This document shows positions 7,246-12,226 of a stretch of 12,226 nt of DNA, piece after piece. The notes beneath the pieces were generated by a model. That model did no database searches, was not told the DNA's origin, and worked only from the letters and a program-made list of their open reading frames with translations. Each line of letters starts with the position of its first letter. The stretch's first letter is position 1. Position numbers and translations under genes: made by a program. The stretch lies in assembly GCA_025935735.1 (NCBI GenBank), contig JAICUS010000127.1:1-12226 (forward strand). Direction: 5' to 3'. This DNA comes from Solirubrobacteraceae bacterium (GTDB lineage Bacteria; Actinomycetota; Thermoleophilia; Solirubrobacterales; Solirubrobacteraceae).

Positions 7246-8031
7246 GTGCTCGGCTATGAGTTCGTCCAGCGCGGCCTGCTCGAGGTGCTGCTGCTCAGCG
7301 CCGGCGCCGGCGTGCTCGGTACCTGGGCGGTCATGCGCGGGCTCGCGTTCTACTCGCACGCCGTGGCGGCGGCGGCGTTCCCGGGGCTCGTGCTCGCCGC
7401 CGGCCTGGGCTTCGCGCCGCTGCTGGGCGCGATGGGCACCGGCGCCGTGTTCGCGCTCGGCGTGGGCCGGCTGTCCACTTCGCGGCGCGCGGGCCACGAC
7501 GCCTTGACCGCGCTCTCGCTGGTGGCCGCGCTGGCCGCGGGGACGGTGCTGGCCTCCAACGTGTTCCACTCGGGCTCCGAGGTGGACACGCTGCTGTTCG
7601 GCAGCCTGTTCGCGCTCGGGCCGGCTGACCTGGCGCTCGCCTTCGGCGTGTCGGTGGCGGCGCTGGCGGCGTCGCTCGTGCTCGGGCCGCGCTGGCTGGC
7701 GGTGGGGTTCGACCCGGGCGCCGCGCCCGCGCTGGGCGTGCGCTCGCGGCTGCCGGACCTGGCGCTGCTGGCGCTCGTGGCGCTGGCCGCGGTGGCGGCG
7801 CTCGCCGCCGTCGGCGCGTTGCTGGCCACGGCGCTGCTCATCGTCCCGGCCGTGACGACCCGGCTGTGGACCGCGCGGTTGGTCGCGTGGCAGCTGTGGA
7901 CGGTCGCACTGGCCGCGGCCGAGGGGGTGGCGGGCGTCTGGCTCTCGGTCGAGCTCAACGCGCCGCCGGGCGCGACGATCGCCACGCTGGCGGGCGTCGT
8001 GTTCGCGGTGGCCGCGTTGGTGCGTAGATAA
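7246..8031 (+). CDS. Metal (Zn/Mn-type) ABC transporter permease 1, ABC-3 family
   Basis: The 261-residue protein is almost wholly hydrophobic, with about seven or eight membrane segments. It has the ABC-3 (ZnuB/TroC/MntB) landmarks: AAAAFPGLVLAAGLG (41-55), TLLFGSLFAL (115-124), LAVGFDPGAAPALGV (151-165) and GALLATALLIVPAVTTRLWT (190-209). It would form half of the channel that moves the divalent metal into the cytoplasm, paired with itself or, more likely, with the second permease at 9763. The residue three before FPG, usually His and His in permease 2, is Ala here. The GTG at 7246 is the first possible start after an in-frame stop at 7216-7218; no Shine-Dalgarno precedes it and the likely -10 predicts a leaderless transcript. 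It is the first gene of the importer operon. Confidence 0.9.
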   Translation: MLGYEFVQRGLLEVLLLSAGAGVLGTWAVMRGLAFYSHAVAAAAFPGLVLAAGLGFAPLLGAMGTGAVFALGVGRLSTSRRAGHDALTALSLVAALAAGTVLASNVFHSGSEVDTLLFGSLFALGPADLALAFGVSVAALAASLVLGPRWLAVGFDPGAAPALGVRSRLPDLALLALVALAAVAALAAVGALLATALLIVPAVTTRLWTARLVAWQLWTVALAAAEGVAGVWLSVELNAPPGATIATLAGVVFAVAALVRR

Positions 8032-8045
8032 GACTGAGTCTCAGT
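8031..8045. promoter_or_regulatory. Overlapping palindromes between permease 1 and the binding-protein gene (candidate operator)
   Basis: ACTGAG-T-CTCAGT (8033-8045) is a perfect 13-bp palindrome and AGACT-G-AGTCT (8031-8041) a perfect 11-bp one, overlapping it. Both contain GACTGAGTC, the reverse complement of the word at 7226-7234. The site begins at the last base of the permease stop codon and fills most of the short gap. A metal sensor such as a Zur or MntR type protein is a reasonable guess at the binder. Confidence 0.5.
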
Positions 8046-8059
8046 AGCATGTGGCGGCG

Positions 8060-8959
8060 ATGCGCGCGCTCGCCCTGCTCCCGCTGCTCTGCTTGCTGGC
8101 GGCCTGCGGGGGCGGGTCCGGCGGGCGGCCGACCGTGGTGGCCACCACGACGCAGCTCGCCGACGTCGCGCGGGAGATCGGCGGCGATGCCGTCGACGTC
8201 CACCAGATCCTGCAGCCGAACACCGACCCGCACGAGTACGAGCCGCGGCCGGCGGACGTGCGGGCGACCGCGGGCGCGAAGCTCGTCCTCGCCTCCGGCG
8301 ACGGGCTGGACGAGTGGATCGGCGAGATCGCCCACCAGTCCGGCGGCCACGCGCGGATGCTGACGGTCGCCCCGGCGCACCTGCGGTTCCGGCGGCCGGG
8401 CGACCCGCACTGGTGGCACGACCCGCGCAACATGGCGGCGGCGGTGCCCGTGCTGCGCGACGCGCTGACGCGGGTGGCGCCTGCGTCGGCGGACGCCATC
8501 GCGCGCCGCGCCGCAGCGTATGCGCGGCGGGTCCGGGCGCTCGACGCGGGGATCGCCGCCTGCATGCGCAGCGTCCCGGCCTCCCGCCGCGCGCTGGTCA
8601 CCAGCCACGACGCGTTCGGCTACTTCGCCGCCCGCTACGGCATCCGGGTGGTCGGCGCGGTGATCCCGTCGCAGACCGAGGAGGCGCAGCCGTCCGCCGG
8701 CCAGCTGTCGCGGCTCGCCCGAGTCGTCCGCGCCAACCACGTGCGCGCGGTGTTCCCGGAGAGCTCGCTGAACCCGAAGCTCGCCCAGGCGGTGGCCGCC
8801 CAGACCGGAGCGCGAGCGGACCTCGAGCTCTACGGCGACACCCTCGGGCCGGAGGGCTCCTCCGGCGACACCTACCTGAAGATGGAGCTCGCCAACGCTC
8901 GGGCGATGGTCGAGGGCTTCACGGGAGGGGCGCGCAGATGCCGGATCAGCCGCCTCTGA
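8060..8959 (+). CDS. Metal ABC transporter substrate-binding lipoprotein (TroA/ZnuA family)
   Basis: The 299-residue product has a lipoprotein signal ending in the lipobox LAAC, so C16 would be acylated and the protein anchored outside the membrane. It captures the metal ion for the two permeases. Expected ligands are visible: H58 in NTDPHEYEP, H117 in DPHWWHDP, H183 in VTSHDAFGYFAARYG and D260 in LYGDTLG. His at the third position (Glu in Mn-specific PsaA/MntC proteins) favours zinc or a TroA-like mixed Zn/Mn role. The His-rich loop typical of proteobacterial ZnuA is absent. Another GTG start at 8051 would add MAA; ATG 8060 gives a compact signal peptide. Neither has a Shine-Dalgarno. The 3' end overlaps the ATPase gene by 22 nt, implying translational coupling. 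Confidence 0.9.
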   Translation: MRALALLPLLCLLAACGGGSGGRPTVVATTTQLADVAREIGGDAVDVHQILQPNTDPHEYEPRPADVRATAGAKLVLASGDGLDEWIGEIAHQSGGHARMLTVAPAHLRFRRPGDPHWWHDPRNMAAAVPVLRDALTRVAPASADAIARRAAAYARRVRALDAGIAACMRSVPASRRALVTSHDAFGYFAARYGIRVVGAVIPSQTEEAQPSAGQLSRLARVVRANHVRAVFPESSLNPKLAQAVAAQTGARADLELYGDTLGPEGSSGDTYLKMELANARAMVEGFTGGARRCRISRL

Positions 8960-9723
8960 ACCCGCCGCCCGACCCGGCCGCCCCGCCGGTCATCGCCGCC
9001 GCGGACCTCGCGGTGGCCTACCCCGGCGGTCCGCCGGTGCTCGCGGGCGTCACGCTGGCGGTCCCGCGCGGGATGCGGGTCGGCGTGCTCGGCCCCAACG
9101 GCGGCGGCAAGACGACGCTGCTGCGGGCGCTGCTGGGGGAGCTGCGGCCGGCCGCGGGATCGCTGCTGGTGAGCGGCCGCTGCGGCACGGTGCCGCAGAC
9201 CGAGCGCTCCCGGCTCGACTTCCCGGTGTCCGCGCTGGACGTGGTGCTGATGGGCGCGCTCGGCCGGCTGGCGTGGTGGCGGCGCCCCGGCCGCGCGGAG
9301 CGCCGCGACGCCCGCGCGGCGCTCGCCCGGGTCGGCCTCGAGGACCGCGCGCAGGACACGTTCGGCGAGCTGTCCGGCGGCCAGCGCCAGCGCGTGCTCG
9401 TCGCCCGCGCGCTGCTCCAGGACGCGGACGCGATCCTGTTCGACGAGCCGTTCACCGGCCTGGACGCGCCGAGCAGCGCCCAGCTGACCGCGCTGATCGA
9501 CGCGCTCGCCGGCGAGGGCCGCGCGGTGCTGATCGCCACCCACGACGTCGAGCAGACCCTCGCCTGGGACGCCGTGCTGTGCCTGAACCGCCGCCAGGTC
9601 GCGTTCGGCCCGCCGGCCGCCACGCTCACCGGCGCCGTGCTCGAGGCGACCTACGGCCACGCGCTCGTCCACGTTCCCGGCTCGACCGAGACGTTCGCGG
9701 TCGTCGCCCACCACGATGACTGA
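8938..9723 (+). CDS. Metal ABC transporter ATP-binding protein
   Basis: This 261-residue ATPase powers the importer from the cytoplasmic side. Motifs appear in order: Walker A GPNGGGKTT (52-60), Q-loop Q87 in TVPQ, signature LSGGQRQR (145-152), Walker B ILFDEP (166-171), D-loop GLD (174-176) and H-loop H202 in ATHD. It resembles ZnuC/TroB/MntB-type ATPases, including the DFPVSALDVVLMG stretch after the Q-loop. The first 20 residues are a Pro-rich extension (PDQPPLNPPPDPAAPP) of no known role. The ATG at 8938 lies inside the end of the binding-protein gene, behind a GGGAGGGG ribosome binding site. The second permease follows after 39 bp. Confidence 0.94.
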   Translation: MPDQPPLNPPPDPAAPPVIAAADLAVAYPGGPPVLAGVTLAVPRGMRVGVLGPNGGGKTTLLRALLGELRPAAGSLLVSGRCGTVPQTERSRLDFPVSALDVVLMGALGRLAWWRRPGRAERRDARAALARVGLEDRAQDTFGELSGGQRQRVLVARALLQDADAILFDEPFTGLDAPSSAQLTALIDALAGEGRAVLIATHDVEQTLAWDAVLCLNRRQVAFGPPAATLTGAVLEATYGHALVHVPGSTETFAVVAHHDD

Positions 9724-9762
9724 CCGCCGCCCCCCGCGGGCCGCGTCCGCCGGGGCGCGGCG

Positions 9763-10596
9763 GTGAGCGGCGCCTGGCACGCGCTCGCCGACCCCTGGGG
9801 CGAGGCGATCATGCGCCACGCCCTGCTCGAGGTGACGATCGTCGGCGCGGCCTGCGGCGCGCTCGGCGTCTGGGTCGTGCTCTACGCGCTGTCCTACGGC
9901 GCCGAGTCGCTGGCCCACGCGATGTTCCCGGGCCTCGCCGTGGCCGCGCTGCTCGGCCTGCCGCTCGCGCTCGGCGGCGCGGGCGGCCTGCTGGTCGCCG
10001 GCGCGGGGATCGCGCTGGCCGGCCGCGTGCGCGGCGTCGGCTCCGACAACGCCGTGGCCGTCGTGGTCACGAGCCTTTTCGGATTGGGCGCCCTGCTGGC
10101 GTTGTCCCCGGCCTCGCCGCCGGGTCTGCAGTCGGTCCTGTTCGGCGACGTGCTGGGAGCGAGCAACGCCGACCTCTGGCTGGCCGCCGCGTTGGCCGCG
10201 GTCGTGCTGGCCGGCATGTGGCTCTCCCACTGGCGGCTGCTCGCCGCGGGCTTCGACCGCGGCAGCACCCGCGCGATCGGCGTCTCCGCGCTCGGCGCGG
10301 AGCTGACGCTGATGGTGCTGCTCGCCCTCGCCGTGCTCGTCGGCGTCCAGGGCCTCGGCAACCTGCTCGTCGTCGCCGTGCTCGTGGCCCCGGCCGCCGC
10401 CGCGCGGCTGTGGACCCGCCGGGTCGGCGCGGGGTTCGCGCTCGCGGCGGCGATCGGGGTGGGCTGCGGGGTCGGCGGGCTCTACCTGTCGTACTACGTG
10501 AACGTCGCGGCGGGCGCGGCGATCGCGGGGCTGCTGGTGGGGGCGTTTCTCGTTGCCGCGGCTGCTCGCCGCGTGACGGTTACGGCGGCTGGGTAG
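9763..10596 (+). CDS. Metal (Zn/Mn-type) ABC transporter permease 2, ABC-3 family
   Basis: The 277-residue membrane protein has about eight hydrophobic segments and a more canonical ABC-3 sequence than permease 1: GAESLAHAMFPGLAVAALLG near 45-65 with the usual His, SVLFGDVLGAS, LLAAGFDRGSTRAIGV, NLLVVAVLVAPAAAARLWTRR and GLYLSYYVNVAAGAAIAG near the end. Having two different permeases matches the four-gene Tro/Sit/Yfe/Mnt systems, where they form a heterodimer. The GTG at 9763 is used; M17 (ATG at 9811) is a possible shorter start that aligns better with the beginning of permease 1. The 39 bp ahead of it is GC-only in feel and lacks a clear ribosome binding site. It is the last gene of the operon. 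Confidence 0.9.
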   Translation: MSGAWHALADPWGEAIMRHALLEVTIVGAACGALGVWVVLYALSYGAESLAHAMFPGLAVAALLGLPLALGGAGGLLVAGAGIALAGRVRGVGSDNAVAVVVTSLFGLGALLALSPASPPGLQSVLFGDVLGASNADLWLAAALAAVVLAGMWLSHWRLLAAGFDRGSTRAIGVSALGAELTLMVLLALAVLVGVQGLGNLLVVAVLVAPAAAARLWTRRVGAGFALAAAIGVGCGVGGLYLSYYVNVAAGAAIAGLLVGAFLVAAAARRVTVTAAG

Positions 10597-10680
10597 GGGA
10601 GAGGTCGGCCTTGGGTCGCGAGCGAGGGTCGGGTGTGCGCGAGTTCCGCGGCGGCGCGCGTGAAGCGATCGGATCAGACC

Positions 10681-10714
10681 ACTCTCACGACGCACCACTT
10701 TCGCGTGTGGGAGT
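10681..10714 (+). terminator. Hairpin after the importer operon (possible terminator)
   Basis: Positions 10681-10693 and 10703-10714 form 12 base pairs with one G·T wobble and one bulged G at 10689, enclosing a 9-nt loop. It lies 84 nt after the stop of permease 2, and nothing recognisable is seen in 10597-10680. It may end the importer transcript. Its right half also reaches the place where a -35 box for the downstream RNA would be, so it could instead be an operator-like inverted repeat. Confidence 0.45.
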
Positions 10715-10719
10715 CTAGG

Positions 10720-10725
10720 TACGCT
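10720..10725 (+). promoter_or_regulatory. Candidate -10 box for the small RNA
   Basis: TACGCT fits TAnnnT, and would start transcription at about 10729-10732, exactly where the predicted RNA closing stem begins. The region at 16-18 bp upstream (ACTTTC and neighbours) is only a poor -35 match. Confidence 0.4.
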
Positions 10726-10728
10726 ATA

Positions 10729-10847
10729 GGTGCCTAAAGTGACTCAACCGGGATAGTCGGGATTCACGAGCGATCACCGGGACCTGCCCGGCCGCCCCGA
10801 AGGGACCACTTCCCTACCCAGCAGCCGTTCGCCGGCCCCTCGGCACC
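10729..10847 (+). ncRNA. Candidate structured small RNA, resembling actinobacterial 6C RNA
   Basis: This stretch lies in a 252-bp gap between two convergent genes, where no promoter or leader is needed, yet it carries a -10-like box and ordered pairing. GGTGCC (10729-10734) is complementary to GGCACC (10842-10847) and could close the molecule. CCGGG/CCCGG (10777-10781/10787-10791, loop ACCTG) and AGGGA/TCCCT (10801-10805/10811-10815, loop CCACT) are internal hairpins. They flank C-rich single strands CCGCCCC (10792-10798) and ACCCA (10816-10820). GCCG/CGGC (10831-10834/10841-10844, C-rich loop) is an alternative 3' hairpin competing with the closing stem. C-rich unpaired runs beside two hairpins and the words GGGATTCAC and CTTCCCTACCC recall the 6C RNA as I remember it. 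It does not read as 5S rRNA, SRP RNA or tmRNA. The minus strand is not excluded. Confidence 0.5.
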
Positions 10848-10848
10848 G

Positions 10849-11829
10849 CTACACGGAGCGCTCGAGCACGACCTTCCCCAGCGCCTCGCGCCGGTCGATG
10901 ACCCGCAGCGCCTCGGCCGCCTCGGAGAACGGCAGCCGCACGCCCACGACCGGCCGCACCCCGTCCGCCTCGACCATGCGCTCGAGCTCCGCGGCCGTCT
11001 CGCGCAGGAAGTCCGGCTTGCCCATCGCGTAGGCGCCCCACCCGGCGCCGACGACCGAGACGTTGTTCAGGAGCAGCCGGTTGACCCGCACCTCGGGGAT
11101 GCCGCCGCCGGTGAACCCGACGACGACGACGCGCCCGCCCTCGCGCAGCGACCGCAGCGAGTCGGTGAACCGGTCGCCGCCGACGGGGTCGAGCACGAGG
11201 TCGACGCCGCCGTCGGACAGCGCGCGCGCCTCGTCCTTCCACGCGCCGTCGGAGCGCACCACCTCGTCGGCGCCCGCATCTCGCGCCACGCGCTGCTTGG
11301 CGTCCGACGACACGACCGCGATCGTCCGCGCGCCCAACGCTCGCGCCACCTGCAGCGCCGCCGTGCCGACCCCGCCGGCCGCGCCGTGGACCAGCACCGT
11401 CTCGCCCGCGGCCAGGCGGCCGCGCGTCGAGAGCGCGAACAGCGCCGTGTGGTAGTTCAGGACCAGCGCCGCGCCCTCCGTGAACGACAGCGCCGACGGC
11501 AGCCGGAAGCACAGCCCGACCGGCGCCACCGCGCGCTCGGCGAAGCCGCCGAGGATCGTCATCGCCGCCACGCGGTCGCCCGGGGAGAAGCCCTCGGTGG
11601 CCGACACGACCGTGCCCGCCACCTCGCCGCCCGGCACGAACGGCAGGTCCGGCTTGAGCTGGTAGAGCCCGCGCGACTGCAACAGGTCGGGGAACGAGAC
11701 GCCGGCGGCGCGCACGTCGATCACGACGCCGCTGCCGGGGGAGGTGAAGTGGCTCGGCTCAGGCTCCGGGCGCTCGACCGCCTCGAGCGCGTCCGGGCCG
11801 TCGAGCGCGGCGATCTGGAAGGCGCGCAT
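10849..11829 (-). CDS. NADPH:quinone oxidoreductase family protein (zinc-free MDR)
   Basis: The 326-residue protein is a medium-chain dehydrogenase/reductase of the quinone oxidoreductase class, cytoplasmic, reducing quinones or enones with NADPH. The GroES-like catalytic domain (about 1-130) has AAGVSFPDLLQSRGLYQLKPDLPFVPGGEVAGTV. The structural and catalytic zinc ligands of alcohol dehydrogenases are absent. The Rossmann domain starts with VLVHGAAGGVGTAALQVARALGA (145-167), whose AAGGVG is the class signature, and continues with DLVLDPVGGDRF and GRVVVVGFTGGGIP. Family length is normal. The start is the ATG at 11829, 17 bp after the RDD gene on the same strand, so the two may be co-transcribed. 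No strong ribosome binding site is seen. Its physiological substrate cannot be told. Confidence 0.92.
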   Translation of the reverse strand: MRAFQIAALDGPDALEAVERPEPEPSHFTSPGSGVVIDVRAAGVSFPDLLQSRGLYQLKPDLPFVPGGEVAGTVVSATEGFSPGDRVAAMTILGGFAERAVAPVGLCFRLPSALSFTEGAALVLNYHTALFALSTRGRLAAGETVLVHGAAGGVGTAALQVARALGARTIAVVSSDAKQRVARDAGADEVVRSDGAWKDEARALSDGGVDLVLDPVGGDRFTDSLRSLREGGRVVVVGFTGGGIPEVRVNRLLLNNVSVVGAGWGAYAMGKPDFLRETAAELERMVEADGVRPVVGVRLPFSEAAEALRVIDRREALGKVVLERSV

Positions 11830-11846
11830 GAGACGCGGCAGCCTAC

Positions 11847-12226
11847 TCAGGCCGCCACGAGCGCACGCGCGACCTCCGAGGGAGAAGCAGAACCGGCCGG
11901 CTCGGTCACCGGCACGGCCACGTGCGCGCGGACGACCCGGGTCGTGGCGATCCGGTCCTGGATCGCCCGCCGCTGCGGATCGCGCGCCGTCAGCACGAGG
12001 TCGACGAGCAGCGGCACGTACAGCAGCAGCAGCGCGACGCCGAACAGCACGAGCGACTTCACCACCACCTCGCGCACCAGCACCTGGTTGGCGCGCAGGT
12101 ACTGCCCCTCCGCGTCGACCACCCGGATGCGCATGAGCTGCCGGCCGAGCGACTGGCCGCGCCGCTCGCCGCAGCGCAGCATGAACGGCACCGTGGCCAG
12201 CGAGTACGACAGCGGCAGGATCGCGA
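11847..12226 (-). CDS. RDD family membrane protein, C-terminal part (5' end outside window)
   Basis: The reading frame is open to the window edge; 126 codons are visible, so the true start lies beyond 12226. The visible start AILPLSYSLATVPFMLRCGERRGQSLGRQLMRIRVVDAEG has the RDD-domain layout: end of one membrane helix, then RRGQSLGRQLMRIRVVD. A second helix follows (VVKSLVLFGVALLLLYVPLLVDLVLT) and then RRAIQDRIATTRVV, matching the family's usual closing D-x-(I/L)-A-x-T-x-VV. A GTG at 12191 could be mistaken for the start, but it would cut the first helix and split the domain. A 35-residue Ala/Pro-rich tail follows. Some RDD proteins have been linked to ion exchange; the role here is unknown. 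Confidence 0.82.
   Translation of the reverse strand, partial: AILPLSYSLATVPFMLRCGERRGQSLGRQLMRIRVVDAEGQYLRANQVLVREVVVKSLVLFGVALLLLYVPLLVDLVLTARDPQRRAIQDRIATTRVVRAHVAVPVTEPAGSASPSEVARALVAA

Noticed and set aside
8872..10698. 608-codon minus-strand frame across the ATPase and permease 2
   Set aside because: Composition is Arg/Gln/Ala/His-rich without motifs, and both plus-strand genes are clear full-length ABC components.
10729..10847. 5S rRNA, SRP RNA or a known riboswitch in the same place
   Set aside because: The 119-nt length is like 5S, but the conserved 5S words and the SRP GGAAG...GCAGC core are absent. No gene starts downstream on this strand for a riboswitch to control.
1..12226. 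CRISPR array, tRNA, insertion sequence, phage or plasmid genes
   Set aside because: No spaced direct-repeat series, cloverleaf, transposase or integrase motif was seen on either strand.

Overview
This is a very GC-rich window with short intergenic gaps, several GTG starts and many genes lacking a Shine-Dalgarno sequence. That points to a high-GC actinomycete. The gene flavour (FAD monooxygenase, ScyD/ScyE-type protein, RDD protein) would fit a soil lineage such as the Thermoleophilia/Solirubrobacterales, but that placement is an impression and was not tested.

Left part (1-3540): the window opens in the last 113 codons of a flavin-containing monooxygenase. A convergent TetR/AcrR regulator overlaps its 3' end by 35 nt. 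Upstream of the regulator, on the same minus strand, lies a secreted family 3 glycoside hydrolase with a PA14 insert. It is read from a good sigma70-type promoter that carries a palindrome in its spacer. Back to back with it is gnd (NADP-dependent 6-phosphogluconate dehydrogenase).

Middle part (3563-7245): gnd converges on a secreted ScyD/ScyE-family beta-propeller protein; both genes end in the same CTAG tetranucleotide. A LysR regulator is read divergently from the propeller gene. It is followed by a GC-rich terminator hairpin, two further inverted repeats and a tandemly duplicated regulatory element.

Right part (7246-12226): a four-gene zinc/manganese-type ABC importer runs permease 1, lipoprotein binding protein, ATPase, permease 2. 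A 9-bp palindromic word (GACTCAGTC) sits at the probable promoter of permease 1 and recurs in inverted orientation immediately before the binding-protein gene, suggesting one metal-responsive repressor at both points. Beyond the importer is a gene-free 252-bp stretch. It holds a 12-bp-stem hairpin and then a probable small structured RNA of about 119 nt, resembling the actinobacterial 6C RNA. On the minus strand follow a zinc-free NADPH:quinone oxidoreductase and the 3' part of an RDD membrane protein that runs off the window.

The least explained signals are the duplicated operator of the metal importer and the candidate RNA at about 10729-10847. I saw no CRISPR array, tRNA, rRNA, insertion sequence or phage gene.
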